Source: UBA5738 sp049641805 (GTDB lineage Bacteria > Patescibacteriota > Minisyncoccia > Minisyncoccales > UBA5738). From it: DNA of 46,053 nucleotides. Positions 7,143 to 14,763 of this stretch are shown in pieces (the stretch's first letter is position 1; every line of letters begins with the position of its first letter). The notes below the pieces were generated by a model, which had not been told where the DNA came from, did not search any database, and saw only the letters and a program-made list of their open reading frames with translations. Both the position numbers and the translations under genes were made by a program. The stretch spans positions 1-46,053 of the forward strand of contig JBARNX010000070.1 of assembly GCA_049641805.1 (NCBI GenBank), in the 5' to 3' direction.

Positions 7143-8492
7143 TTAAGAATTGTAAATTTTTTGTTTTAAAAGGTTGATTTCTTCCTTGAATGTTTCATTT
7201 TCTTTTAATTCGTTGGATATTTTTTTATAGGCGTGCATTACGGTGGTGTGGTCTTTATCGCCCATTTTTCTTCCAATAAAAGGAAAAGACGATTTCATTT
7301 CCTCTCTTAATAAATACATTATTACCTGGCGCGGTTTGACAATTTCTTTTTTGCGCGAATCGGACAGTATGTCTTTTTCTTTAATATCGTAAAAATTAAC
7401 CGTGTCTTGGATTATTTTTTTAACATTTATGATTTTTTTAGGGTTGATTGACGATAAAATCGATTGGCACACTTCTATTGTCGGCGCGACATTTTTAAAT
7501 TTGGCGTGCGCGGCCAATTTGGTGAGCGCCCCTTCAAGTTCGCGAATATTGCTTTGGACGGAAGAAGCGATCATTGAAAGTATTTCATCGGAGAATGAAA
7601 TGTTTAATTGTTGGCATTTGGTTTTTAATATTGCCACCCGGGTTTCAAAATCGGGCAGGCTTACATCAGCGATCATTCCGCCTTCAAAGCGCGACCGCAG
7701 GCGGTTGGAAATTTCCGGGATGGCTTTGGGCGCCCGATCCGAAGACAGTACAATTTGGAGATTTTTATTGTAAAGAGTGTTAAAAATATAAAAAAATTCA
7801 TCTTGAGTTCTTTCTTTTCCGGAAATAAATTGAACATCGTCAACAATAAACACCGCGGTGTCCAAGTATTTTGCCCTTAAGGTTTCAATGGTTCCTCCTC
7901 GGATCGCGGTGATGATTTCCGAGGTTAGTTTTTCCATTGGGATATAACGGACTTTTTTGTTTTTAAAACGAGTGGTCACTTCATTGCCGATTGCCTGTAA
8001 AAGATGGGTTTTGCCGAGGCCGACGCCGCCGTAAATAAAGAGCGGGTTATAAATTTCTCCGGGTTTTTCCGCAGCGGCGACAGCGGCGGCGTGAGCTAAT
8101 TCATTATGCAGACCGACGATAAAGCAATTAAAATCGTATTTCGGGTTAAGATTGGTATCTTTGTTGAATTTGAATTCGTCAAAACCAAGCTGGCCGCCGG
8201 AAACCGCCCCGTTGGCGGATTTTATTTTTTCAGTTTTTGCCGGCGGTTCTTTGACCACCCGGAAAAAAACTTCCCGGACGGATTTGTTATGGGTTCGCAA
8301 AAAACCAATTGTTTGTTTGCGGTATTTTTGTTCAAGCCATTCTTTCGCCAGCAAATTGGGAACCGCGATGGTTGCTTCCCCGCCTTCTATCGAAATAACA
8401 TAGGTGGATTTAAACCATGTGGCAAAAATCGCCGGAGAAACATTTAATTGGATTTGCGCCAGTATTGGTTGCCAGATTTCTTCATTGATCAT
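7143..8492 (-). CDS. dnaA: Chromosomal replication initiator DnaA
   Basis: DnaA binds the 9-mer boxes at oriC as an ATP complex, opens the duplex and loads the helicase. The 449-aa product has domain I at the N-terminus (EEIWQPILAQIQLNVSPAIF), a short linker, and the AAA+ domain with Walker A GGVGLGKT (155-162) and Walker B IVDDVQF (about 216-222). Its DNA-binding domain IV carries the signature DKDHTTVMHAYKKI (412-425). All core motifs are intact. The ATG at 8492 gives the standard start, and a TATAAT at 8530-8535 lies upstream. DnaA boxes on both sides of the gene suggest autoregulation as well as origin function. Confidence 0.97.
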   Translation of the reverse strand: MINEEIWQPILAQIQLNVSPAIFATWFKSTYVISIEGGEATIAVPNLLAKEWLEQKYRKQTIGFLRTHNKSVREVFFRVVKEPPAKTEKIKSANGAVSGGQLGFDEFKFNKDTNLNPKYDFNCFIVGLHNELAHAAAVAAAEKPGEIYNPLFIYGGVGLGKTHLLQAIGNEVTTRFKNKKVRYIPMEKLTSEIITAIRGGTIETLRAKYLDTAVFIVDDVQFISGKERTQDEFFYIFNTLYNKNLQIVLSSDRAPKAIPEISNRLRSRFEGGMIADVSLPDFETRVAILKTKCQQLNISFSDEILSMIASSVQSNIRELEGALTKLAAHAKFKNVAPTIEVCQSILSSINPKKIINVKKIIQDTVNFYDIKEKDILSDSRKKEIVKPRQVIMYLLREEMKSSFPFIGRKMGDKDHTTVMHAYKKISNELKENETFKEEINLLKQKIYNS

Positions 8493-8864
8493 GTTGGTAA
8501 ATCAAGTATTTAATTGCAGAGGAGTCTTTTATTATAACCCAATATTAATCGCGGCGAAAATTATTTGGCAACCGCCGATATTTGCAGAAAAAACAAGAAA
8601 AAATCAAAACAAAAAATGTTTTTATATAACAATTCGGCTAATTACTCTCAAAAAAAACCAATACACAACAATTCGCGCAAAAAATCAATACATTCCCTAT
8701 GTTGAAAACTTGTGGAAAAATATGGGTAGAATGTGGATAAAACCGGGAAATTAACACTATTGACACCTTATCACTTTTTAAATGGGTTTGTCGAGAGACG
8801 CGCCAAACGAAGCCTTTACTTTTTGCCGCTTTAGAGTACAATGGGGGTGTATTAAAACAACCAT
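8493..8864. other. dnaA-rpmH divergent region with DnaA boxes and promoters
   Basis: The 372-base gap holds no credible gene. It contains a perfect DnaA box in reverse (TGTGGATAA, 8732-8740) and the variant TGTGGAAAA (8711-8719). A minus-strand TATAAT (8530-8535) is a likely dnaA -10, with a poor -35. It is a second candidate for oriC, because many bacteria have boxes on both sides of dnaA. Confidence 0.55.
8815..8842 (+). promoter_or_regulatory. Promoter of the rpmH operon
   Basis: TTTACT (8815-8820), a 16-bp spacer and TACAAT (8837-8842) match the sigma-70 consensus at 4 of 6 and 5 of 6 positions. The leader to rpmH would be about 15 bases and shows no Shine-Dalgarno. Confidence 0.5.
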
Positions 8865-8999
8865 ATGAGCGTAACTTATCAGCCGAAGAAAAGAAAAAGG
8901 AGCAAAGCGCATGGTTTTCGCAAGCGTTCGAGAACCACGGGCGGGAAACGCGTTATAAAAGCGCGCCGCGCCAAGGGCAGGGAAAAACTTACTGTTTAA
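8865..8999 (+). CDS. rpmH: 50S ribosomal protein L34
   Basis: I translated this 44-codon gene by hand. L34 is a small, very basic protein buried in the large ribosomal subunit. The sequence starts MSVTYQPKKRKRSKAHGF and continues with RKRSRTTGGKRVIKARRAKG, the nearly invariant L34 core. The N-terminus MSVTYQPK instead of the common MKRTYQPS is a minor variation. It lies 11 bases before rnpA in the conserved rpmH-rnpA-yidC-jag order and diverges from dnaA. Confidence 0.96.
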   Translation: MSVTYQPKKRKRSKAHGFRKRSRTTGGKRVIKARRAKGREKLTV

Positions 9000-9010
9000 T
9001 TTCGACATCC

Positions 9011-9382
9011 ATGTTGCCGCCGGCCAACCGCCTTAGAAAAGAAAAAGATATCAAGCGGGCGCTTGCCAGCCCAAAGAGCCGCAGGTTTGGCTTGTTGGTA
9101 TGCAAAACGGCGGCCAACGATTCGGCGGTCGCGCGTTTTTGTTTTGTCGTATCTAAACGAGTATCTAAAAACGCGACCGCGCGAAACAAACTTAAGCGCC
9201 GGTTGCGCGCTGCGGTCGCGGCGGTTTTAAAGAATGTTTTGCCCGGTTTCGATTGTGTCATTATCGCGAATCCGGGCGCGAACAAGAAAGAATACCGGGA
9301 ACTGGCGGCCAGCGTGGAAAAACTTTTGGCAATGTCGGGGGTTCTGTCTAATTTAAAATTAAAAAACCAAAATGAAAAATGA
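9011..9382 (+). CDS. rnpA: Ribonuclease P protein component
   Basis: RnpA binds RNase P RNA and helps it cleave the 5' leader from precursor tRNAs. The 123-aa product has the hallmark RNKLKRRLRAAV (family motif RNxxKRxxR) and the N-terminal LPPANRLRKEKDI, followed by the basic central strand region. The start at 9011 is 11 bases after rpmH. The final residues (NQNEK) and the stop come from the left arm of an AT-rich intergenic repeat, so the repeat has become part of the coding end. No RNase P RNA gene was found in the window. Confidence 0.94.
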   Translation: MLPPANRLRKEKDIKRALASPKSRRFGLLVCKTAANDSAVARFCFVVSKRVSKNATARNKLKRRLRAAVAAVLKNVLPGFDCVIIANPGANKKEYRELAASVEKLLAMSGVLSNLKLKNQNEK

Positions 9383-9434
9383 CAATGTAAAATTGTGAAA
9401 TACCCGAATTTTGACATTTTACATTGTCATTTTT
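9375..9434. repeat. AT-rich inverted repeat, CATTGTCAT family (copy A)
   Basis: A perfect 19-bp inverted repeat (9375-9393 with 9416-9434) lies between rnpA and yidC. Its arms read AAAAATGACAATGTAAAAT and the reverse complement. The same sequence recurs near 12.5, 13.3, 13.7 and 28.3 kb. Confidence 0.85.
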
Positions 9435-9465
9435 ATCTTTGATTTTTATGTTTTTAATTTAATCC

Positions 9466-10170
9466 ATGAATTTTTTTGACGCCATTCTTTATCAGCCGTT
9501 TTTTAATGTTTTGGTCGTTTTATACCAATATCTTGGCGATTTCGGATTTGCCGTGATCGCGCTCACGGTGTTGATCCGCGTGCTTCTTTATCCCCTTGCC
9601 GCCGAATCGATCCGGGTTCAAAAAGTTACCGCCCAAATACAGCCCCGGATGAAGGAGATACAGGAAAAATACAAAAACGATAAAGAAAAACAGGCGTTGT
9701 TGATGATGGAATTGTGGCGGGAAAACAAAATCAATCCGTTGAGCAGTATTTTGTTTTTGATTATCCAGATTCCGGTTTTGTGGACGCTGTACCGCGTTTT
9801 TTTGGACGGTTCAAAAGACAGTTCTCTTTCCATGCTTTATGGGTTTGTTCCCAATCCGGGGACTATCGACCCGGTATTTTTTGGAGCGATAAATCTTTCC
9901 GCCTCGTTTCCGGCGTTTGCGGTTGCCGCCGCCGCATTGCAGTTTGTCCAGACAAAGATGATGATGCCCAAGGCGGCGGATAAACCCGATAAAAAAGAAA
10001 AGAGCCAGAGCGAGCAATTTGCGGCGATGATGCAAACCCAATCTCTGTATGTGTTCCCCGCGATCACGGTATTGATATTTTGGGGATTACCGGCGGCATT
10101 GAGCCTTTATTGGATTTCCACCAGCCTGTTTTCGATTGTCCAGCAATATTATATATTAAAGAAAAAATGA
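9466..10170 (+). CDS. yidC: Membrane protein insertase YidC/Oxa1 (short form)
   Basis: YidC inserts and folds membrane proteins, alone or with SecYEG. The 234-aa length matches the Gram-positive-type short form without the large periplasmic domain. Five hydrophobic segments are visible: near the N-terminus (VVLYQYLGDFGFAVIALTVLIRVLLY), around 95-115 (LSSILFLIIQIPVLWTLYRV), and three in the second half ending in FSIVQQYYILKKK. The basic stretch in the first membrane-side loop (VQKVTAQIQPRMKEIQEKYK) is typical. The stop overlaps closely with jag: TGA, one base, then ATG. Both are probably co-translated with rpmH and rnpA. Confidence 0.94.
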   Translation: MNFFDAILYQPFFNVLVVLYQYLGDFGFAVIALTVLIRVLLYPLAAESIRVQKVTAQIQPRMKEIQEKYKNDKEKQALLMMELWRENKINPLSSILFLIIQIPVLWTLYRVFLDGSKDSSLSMLYGFVPNPGTIDPVFFGAINLSASFPAFAVAAAALQFVQTKMMMPKAADKPDKKEKSQSEQFAAMMQTQSLYVFPAITVLIFWGLPAALSLYWISTSLFSIVQQYYILKKK

Positions 10171-10171
10171 T

Positions 10172-10651
10172 ATGGAAGAAGATAACAATTTCGATTCAAA
10201 GAACGCCAAAAAAATTGCCGAAGATTTAATCGGGAAAATCGCGCCCGAAGTTCGGATTTCGGTTTTGCCGCAAAAAGATTTAACGGTTTGCATTGAGGCT
10301 AAAGTCGACGACCCGCAAATGTTGATCGGTTCGGACGGCGAAACTTTGCTGGCGCTCCAGCATCTTTTGCGGGTGATTATGAGAAAATCGCGCCCGGAAC
10401 CGTTCTATGTTGATTTGGATGTCAATGATTATAAAAAAAACCGCAACCGGCATTTGAAAGAATTGGCGGCAACCGCCGCCGACGAAGCGGCGCGAACCAA
10501 AAGAGAAGTGGCTTTGGCGCCGATGAGCGCTTATGACAGGAGGATTGTCCATATGGAATTGAGCCGGCGGGACGATATCGCGACCGAAAGCTGCGGCTTG
10601 GGGCCGGAAAGAAAGGTTGTGATCAAGCCCAGAATAGTTGGCGGAGAATGA
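10172..10651 (+). CDS. jag: Jag/KhpB-type KH-R3H RNA-binding protein
   Basis: Jag (SpoIIIJ-associated, KhpB) is a cytosolic RNA-binding protein with links to cell wall synthesis and division in Firmicutes. The 159-aa protein has a KH-like domain with GSDGETLLALQHLLRVI (about 50-66) and a C-terminal R3H domain with APMSAYDRRIVHMEL and CGLGPERKVVIKPR. The N-terminal Jag_N domain is missing, so this is the short form. It follows yidC by one base, the classical association. Its stop lies inside the palindrome that also ends virB4 transcription. Confidence 0.92.
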   Translation: MEEDNNFDSKNAKKIAEDLIGKIAPEVRISVLPQKDLTVCIEAKVDDPQMLIGSDGETLLALQHLLRVIMRKSRPEPFYVDLDVNDYKKNRNRHLKELAATAADEAARTKREVALAPMSAYDRRIVHMELSRRDDIATESCGLGPERKVVIKPRIVGGE

Positions 10652-10694
10652 TCCGATAAAAAAGCGCCTTTGAGGGCGCTTTTTTATCGGATCA
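10649..10694. terminator. Bidirectional terminator between jag and virB4
   Basis: A perfect 20-bp inverted repeat (10649-10668 with 10675-10694) has a GC-rich AGCGCC/GGCGCT top and A6/T6 tracts on the sides. It includes both stop codons of the convergent genes. Confidence 0.92.
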
Positions 10695-12479
10695 TTGCGG
10701 CGGCTGCATTTCTGCTTTGGCTTTTTTGATTTTGTTGATTTCTTCGGGGTTGGTGGTGATGATTTGGTCTTCGATGTACGATGCGACCACTTTCATCGCC
10801 ACATGTTTTTGCCCGGCGAAAAACAATCCCTCGCCTATCTCGGCTTCCAGCAGGAACCCTTTTTCCCTTTCGGTGAGATTGAATGTTTTTTGGACCACAT
10901 CGATGGTGGCTGGAGATTGTTTCATCAAGAATTGCAAGGACGAGTTGGTGATGATGGGCGCGCCGTAATTTGAGCGCATAAAATCGGCCACATCTTGGGT
11001 GATGGTGGAAACTCCCAGCCAGTATTTGCGCGCGCGTTTGCAAAGCCCGTATAAAAACGATGCGCCGTCTTCGCTTTGCATCAGCACCCAGGCTTCATCG
11101 ACCACCAAAATGCGCTTGCGCAGTTTTGAACGCACTTTGTTCCAGATATAATGCATAATAATGTACATTGCCGCGGTGCGCAGTTCGTTTTCCATATCGC
11201 GGATGCCGAAAACCACCAGCGGTTTTTCCATGGAAATGTTGGTTGGCTGGTTGAAAAATCCCGAATATGTGCCCTGGGTGAATTTGCGGATGCGCCGCAC
11301 CAGCGAATCGGTGCCATCCATGCCTTCCAGCACCGCTTCCATATCCTGCATCAGCGGCGTGCGTTCCGGCCATAGCTGGGGGTCGGTTTCGGGGGTGATG
11401 TCTTTGGCGGCGTAGACTTCGGTCAGAGCGCGGTCGATGATGGAATCTTCTTCCGGATTGAGGCCCCCCAAAAGGATGCGCACCAAGCCCACAATGTTGA
11501 TGATGTTGGAGCGGATCACATCGGCCGGGTTTTCGTCTTCGCGCGGTTCGGGCAGGTCAAACGGGTTGATATGGTAGGGAGATGCCAGAGAAACATTTAA
11601 AAACGATCCGCCGGTGGATTCCGCCAATGTTTTGAATTCGTTTTCCGGGTCGACCACGATGCCGTCGATTCCAAGCATCATTGAACGCAAAATTTCCAGT
11701 TTGACGCCGTAACTTTTCCCCGAACCGGATTTGGCGAAAATGACGCTGTTGGCGTTCTCAAGGCTGAAGCGGTCGAACAATATCAACGAATTGTTGTGCA
11801 GGTTGGTTCCGTAAAGAATCCCTTCGTTGGCGCTTAGATCAAACGAAACAAACGGGAATGTCGATGAAAGCGGCCCGGTGTTCATGGGCGTGTATATCTG
11901 TATCTGGTCAAGACCGTACGGGCAGGTGGTGATAAAGCCTTCTTTTTGCTGGTACATTGACGGTTTTATGTATACCAATTTCGACTCGAGGATCGAGCGC
12001 AGGGTGGTTTCGATGTTGCGCAATTTTTCGAAATTATCTTCATAAACCGTCAGATAGATTCCCAGACGGAACATCCGTTCCGTCGAGGTTTGGAGTTTGT
12101 CGCGCAAACTTTCCAAGTCCTGATAGGCGATTTCCAGCGCCGGGTCGCGCACCAGCCCTTTTTCTTCCCTTTCCATGATTTCGGCTTGCACTTCAGTGAG
12201 TTTTTTCCGCAAGTCCCGCAAAGTTTTAGCGGTGTCGATCGGGTTGATGTGGAAAGCCACATCCATGGGCGTGTCCAGATTGATAACCGGCGTGAACCAG
12301 CCGGAATTCAAATAACGCGGGTAGGAAAAAATAAAGAACGATTTTCCGCAACGCTCGCTTAATTTCAAATAATCCGGCGCCAGCATTATCGACGACGGCG
12401 CCACGATGTCTTTAATCGTGATGGTTTTCATTTGCAGTTCCTGGCCCGGCGCCGCGTTTTTTTTGTTTTTTTTAGCCAT
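10692..12479 (-). CDS. virB4: VirB4/TraC-family type IV secretion ATPase
   Basis: VirB4 is the cytoplasmic hexameric ATPase that energises pilus assembly and substrate transfer in type IV secretion systems. The 595-aa protein has the N-terminal VirB4 region, with a coiled stretch near 86-130, then the RecA-like domain with Walker A AKSGSGKS (249-256) and Walker B VVDEAW (459-464). HINPFDLPE and STITQDVADFM are further family-like segments. It is full length. It is the last gene of the PrgI operon, 119 bases after the TraC-like gene, with repeat DNA between. No relaxase or coupling ATPase lies nearby, so conjugative DNA transfer is not supported by this window alone. Confidence 0.92.
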   Translation of the reverse strand: MAKKNKKNAAPGQELQMKTITIKDIVAPSSIMLAPDYLKLSERCGKSFFIFSYPRYLNSGWFTPVINLDTPMDVAFHINPIDTAKTLRDLRKKLTEVQAEIMEREEKGLVRDPALEIAYQDLESLRDKLQTSTERMFRLGIYLTVYEDNFEKLRNIETTLRSILESKLVYIKPSMYQQKEGFITTCPYGLDQIQIYTPMNTGPLSSTFPFVSFDLSANEGILYGTNLHNNSLILFDRFSLENANSVIFAKSGSGKSYGVKLEILRSMMLGIDGIVVDPENEFKTLAESTGGSFLNVSLASPYHINPFDLPEPREDENPADVIRSNIINIVGLVRILLGGLNPEEDSIIDRALTEVYAAKDITPETDPQLWPERTPLMQDMEAVLEGMDGTDSLVRRIRKFTQGTYSGFFNQPTNISMEKPLVVFGIRDMENELRTAAMYIIMHYIWNKVRSKLRKRILVVDEAWVLMQSEDGASFLYGLCKRARKYWLGVSTITQDVADFMRSNYGAPIITNSSLQFLMKQSPATIDVVQKTFNLTEREKGFLLEAEIGEGLFFAGQKHVAMKVVASYIEDQIITTNPEEINKIKKAKAEMQPPQ

Positions 12480-12480
12480 G

Positions 12481-12598
12481 TTTCAAGTTAAAAATGCAAA
12501 TATCAAAAATTAAAATTACAATGTAAAATGTTTAAATTGTGAATTCCAATTTTTAAATTTTACACTGTCATTTTCCATTTTAATTTTTAAACTTTCAA
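12481..12598. repeat. AT-rich inverted repeat, CATTGTCAT family (copy B)
   Basis: The gap between the TraC-like and virB4 genes is almost entirely this imperfect palindrome. The left part reads ATTACAATGTAAAATGTTTA and the right part AAATTTTACACTGTCATTTT. It interrupts an operon, so it probably lacks strong terminator function. Confidence 0.7.
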
Positions 12599-13252
12599 TT
12601 ATTGTATGAGTTCGGGCGGAATTTCCGGATAATATCCCCTTTCGGATTCTTCCAAATGATGGGTGCTCCAGAGAAATTCAGCCAATTCCAGGCTGTTTAA
12701 CGGCACGCATTGCAGACTGCATCGCCGCAAACCCAGCGCCACGAACTCCATGCGCTGCATTAGCTGGGACCGTCCTTGGTTGAATTGCTCCTGGGCCAGC
12801 TCCACGGTTTTCGAGCGGTCGATTTTTTTGCCGTCTTTGTCTTTTGTGCCGCCGATGCCGGTTATCAGCATGGGCTGGAAGGGCACGATCACATAGAAAG
12901 ATTTGTTCATTATCGATCCGCCGGCAACGATTTCGTTGATGAAATTGCGGTATTCGATGATTTGCGTTCGCAAAAGATCGTTGTTTTGCCGGTTTTCCAA
13001 ATCTTTTAATTTATCCAAATAGCTGGTGATGTTGAGCTTGCGGCTTTGGACGATGACTTGCAACGGGAAATCCAATGAATTTAAAAAATTTTGGTAGTTG
13101 CCGATGATCGCGCTCTGTTCGTCTTCGGACATCAGCGCGAAATTTATGGAATTAACCATCATCGCCCCCCGCAATCCCTTATTTTTCAAAATCATTATTC
13201 CCTCTTTGATCTGGTCGATCTCGAGGAATTGTTGAGTGGAAAGTATAGCCAT
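12599..13252 (-). CDS. TraC-like domain protein of the type IV secretion locus
   Basis: The 217-aa soluble protein resembles the short TraC-like proteins that precede virB4 in Firmicute-type conjugation loci and in many Patescibacteria. Visible segments are STQQFLEIDQIKEGIMILK at the start, FPLQVIVQSRKLNITSYLDK in the middle and QLMQRMEFVALGLRRCSLQC near the end. There is no P-loop, signal peptide or membrane helix. In related systems such proteins look like the N-terminal domain of VirB4 split off as its own subunit; that role is inferred. It lies between PrgI/four-helix and virB4 in one operon. Its ATG is at 13252 without a clear Shine-Dalgarno. Confidence 0.75.
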   Translation of the reverse strand: MAILSTQQFLEIDQIKEGIMILKNKGLRGAMMVNSINFALMSEDEQSAIIGNYQNFLNSLDFPLQVIVQSRKLNITSYLDKLKDLENRQNNDLLRTQIIEYRNFINEIVAGGSIMNKSFYVIVPFQPMLITGIGGTKDKDGKKIDRSKTVELAQEQFNQGRSQLMQRMEFVALGLRRCSLQCVPLNSLELAEFLWSTHHLEESERGYYPEIPPELIQ

Positions 13253-13263
13253 GCTTCTAATTT

Positions 13264-13313
13264 AAAATGTAAAAATCAAAGATCGAAATGACAATGTAAA
13301 ATGTTAAAATTTA
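13264..13313. repeat. AT-rich repeat arm downstream of the four-helix-bundle gene (copy C, left)
   Basis: This arm reads AAAATGTAAAAATCAAAGAT, then GAAATGACAATGTAAAATG. It is the reverse complement, imperfectly, of the arm at 13661-13699. The four-helix gene ends exactly at its edge (stop 13311-13313). Confidence 0.7.
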
Positions 13314-13682
13314 TCGTTTGCCCTTGAGCGTTAAAATGCTGGAGGCAAGTATGTTGGATATTTCAATCAGCTCTTTCAAAAGCCATTCCAATTCAATTTT
13401 ATCGCCTTTGTTCGTGTCTCTTAACAGTGTTAACCATATCTTGGATTCATTCGCCGATTTCAAAGAATGGGTAAAAAAATTTATAAAATCCTTTTTGCTG
13501 CTTGCTGAATTTGCTTCAATATAATTGGCCAATATGCTCGTGCTGCTTCTTAATAGTTGCTTGTCCATAACGCCACAGACTGTGTCGTTGGGTAGCTTGT
13601 CTATAAATTTTATTATTTTTAAAATCCAGCCATACAATCTCTTCTTAAATTCATTTTTAAACTTTGCATTGTCATTTTCCAT
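13311..13682 (-). CDS. Four-helix-bundle protein, 23S rRNA intervening-sequence (S23) family
   Basis: The 123-aa protein matches the four-helix-bundle family first found in intervening sequences of 23S rRNA genes and now common as stand-alone genes. The diagnostic core is LLRSSTSILANYIEANSASSKKDFINFF followed by the helical KSANESKIWLTLLRD and LEWLLKELIEISNILASSIL. Molecular function is not established; binding to nucleic acid or pentamer formation has been proposed for the family. The first residues (MENDNAKFKNEF) are encoded by an AT-rich repeat arm, and its stop touches the other arm, so the gene sits between inverted repeats inside the PrgI-VirB4 operon. It looks like an inserted cassette rather than an original member of the operon. 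Confidence 0.88.
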   Translation of the reverse strand: MENDNAKFKNEFKKRLYGWILKIIKFIDKLPNDTVCGVMDKQLLRSSTSILANYIEANSASSKKDFINFFTHSLKSANESKIWLTLLRDTNKGDKIELEWLLKELIEISNILASSILTLKGKR

Positions 13683-13699
13683 TTTGATCTTTCAATTTT
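13661..13699. repeat. AT-rich repeat arm at the start of the four-helix-bundle gene (copy C, right)
   Basis: The arm contains CATTGTCATTTTCCATTTTG, the same family as copies A, B and D. It overlaps the start codon and first codons of the four-helix-bundle gene. Confidence 0.7.
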
Positions 13700-13702
13700 C
13701 AA

Positions 13703-14119
13703 TTATATTGTTTCAAGATAGTCGCGGATCTTTTGGAGATTGTTGCGGTTGGGCGAAGTTTCGATTTTCACGCCGGAGGGGGCTTTTTTGATGAGAATTT
13801 TTTCCTGGGTAGCCGCGATCTGTTTTGGCATGGCAAAATTTTTCCAGAGGTATATTTGCGGCGACATCGCAAACGCTATGTAGTGGCGGATCATTGTGAG
13901 CAGGTCGATGCCGTTGACTTTGGCGAATGCCAGACCGCAGGAAACGCCCATAATTATCGCGATCAGCGCGATGGCAAACGGCAGGCTGGCTTTGCCCAGC
14001 GAAAAATAAATTATAAACGACAACGCGCCGCCGCCGCCCACGAACGCGAATTGTTTGAGCGTCAGCGGTCCGACGATCTTGGCTTCCATGTCAATGAATT
14101 GCGGCAAAACAAAATTCAT
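13703..14119 (-). CDS. PrgI-family membrane protein of the type IV secretion locus
   Basis: PrgI-family proteins are small inner-membrane subunits, probably VirB3-like, encoded next to VirB4 in Gram-positive conjugation systems and Patescibacteria. The 138-aa product starts with the typical FVLPQFIDMEAKIVGPLTLK, followed by two membrane helices (about 23-43 and 46-66) separated by GKASLPF. The segment KVNGIDLLTMIRHYIAFAMS then leads to a short cytosolic tail. The start at 14119 fits. It has its own extended -10 promoter (14141-14168) and opens the PrgI, four-helix, TraC-like, VirB4 operon. Confidence 0.9.
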   Translation of the reverse strand: MNFVLPQFIDMEAKIVGPLTLKQFAFVGGGGALSFIIYFSLGKASLPFAIALIAIIMGVSCGLAFAKVNGIDLLTMIRHYIAFAMSPQIYLWKNFAMPKQIAATQEKILIKKAPSGVKIETSPNRNNLQKIRDYLETI

Positions 14120-14140
14120 ACGAAATGTATTTAATAATTA

Positions 14141-14168
14141 AGTATACCACACAGAAAAATATCGCAAA
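14141..14168 (-). promoter_or_regulatory. Extended -10 promoter of the PrgI-VirB4 operon
   Basis: Minus strand: TATACT at 14141-14146 preceded by TGG, with TTTGCG at 14163-14168 after a 16-bp spacer. It shares this layout with the promoters of the AAA/DUF4143 gene, the 146-aa gene and tRNA-Arg. Confidence 0.55.
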
Positions 14169-14170
14169 AG

Positions 14171-14197
14171 AAAAACCCCGCCAAGGGCGGAGTTTTT
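14171..14197 (-). terminator. Terminator of the 146-aa gene
   Basis: An inverted repeat AAAAACCCCGCC / GGCGGAGTTTTT (12 bp, one mismatch) is followed on the minus strand by TTTTTCTTTT. It ends the 146-aa gene and separates it from the PrgI operon. Confidence 0.8.
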
Positions 14198-14214
14198 CGC
14201 GGCGGAAAACAAAA

Positions 14215-14655
14215 TTATTGCACTGGCTGATCTGTTCCTTGCGCTTGCGCGGTATCTTGCGCCGGAGTCTGCGCGGCTTGCGGTTCCGCAACGGCGTCCG
14301 CGGGGCTTGCCGCAACCGGAGCAGTCTGCGGTTGGCATTGCAGATTGTAAATTTTTTCAATCGATTCTTTGTAGGGAAACAGCAAAAAATTATTGATTTC
14401 GGTGATAATCTGCCCAACCCCATTCTTCCCTTTCAGCTCGGTTTTCAGCGCCGCGAAAAAATCATTGGGCGACAGTACCCCCAAATAGATATTTTTTATT
14501 CCACGGATCATAAAATCCAATGATTGCGGTATATTGTTCCGTTCGCAGATTTTTTGGATGTTTTCGGAATTCGCTTGCGCGTAGATCGCGTCTTGCAAAT
14601 CTTCGGGCAATTTTTGGAAAAGTTCGTCAAACTTCGCTTCATCGATTTGGGCCAT
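14215..14655 (-). CDS. Unknown protein with Ala/Gln/Pro-rich tail
   Basis: I do not recognise the family. The start at ATG 14655 (146 aa) is preferred over the upstream TTG at 14673, because the -10 TATACT (14680-14685) would start transcription at about 14673. Residues 1-103 are predicted mostly helical: IDEAKFDELFQKLPEDLQDA, then NNIPQSLDFMIRGIKNIYLG and FLLFPYKESIEKIYNLQCQ. The last 40 residues are a low-complexity Ala/Gln/Pro/Thr tail without charged clusters. There is no signal peptide or membrane helix, so the protein is probably cytosolic with a disordered end. It is a single-gene unit between the PrgI operon and the plus-strand SPFH pair. A role in the secretion apparatus is possible only by position. 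Confidence 0.7.
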   Translation of the reverse strand: MAQIDEAKFDELFQKLPEDLQDAIYAQANSENIQKICERNNIPQSLDFMIRGIKNIYLGVLSPNDFFAALKTELKGKNGVGQIITEINNFLLFPYKESIEKIYNLQCQPQTAPVAASPADAVAEPQAAQTPAQDTAQAQGTDQPVQ

Positions 14656-14679
14656 AATTTTTAAGTTAAACAATCTTTA

Positions 14680-14707
14680 AGTATAACACCTGCCGCAAGC
14701 GGGCAAA
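14680..14707 (-). promoter_or_regulatory. Extended -10 promoter of the 146-aa gene
   Basis: Minus strand: TATACT (14680-14685) preceded by TGT, 16-bp spacer, TTTGCC (14702-14707). It sits back to back with the plus-strand promoter at 14711-14738. Confidence 0.5.
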
Positions 14708-14710
14708 GTA

Positions 14711-14738
14711 TTGACAAATATCATTTTTATATTATAAT
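14711..14738 (+). promoter_or_regulatory. Consensus sigma-70 promoter of the 149-aa gene
   Basis: TTGACA (14711-14716), 16-bp spacer and TATAAT (14733-14738) are a perfect consensus pair. The leader to the ATG at 14764 is about 20 bases and contains the strong Shine-Dalgarno AAGGAGG (14751-14757). It is the clearest promoter plus ribosome-binding site in the window. Confidence 0.85.
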
Positions 14739-14763
14739 AACAATCAGAAAAAGGAGGATTTCA

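Noticed and set aside
8493..8864. Frames of 116 and 67 codons in the dnaA-rpmH gap
   Set aside because: They overlap DnaA boxes and promoters and show no family pattern or ribosome-binding site.
14674..14763. Possible operator between the two divergent promoters at 14.7 kb
   Set aside because: No clear palindrome or repeat between the two promoters beyond the promoter elements themselves.
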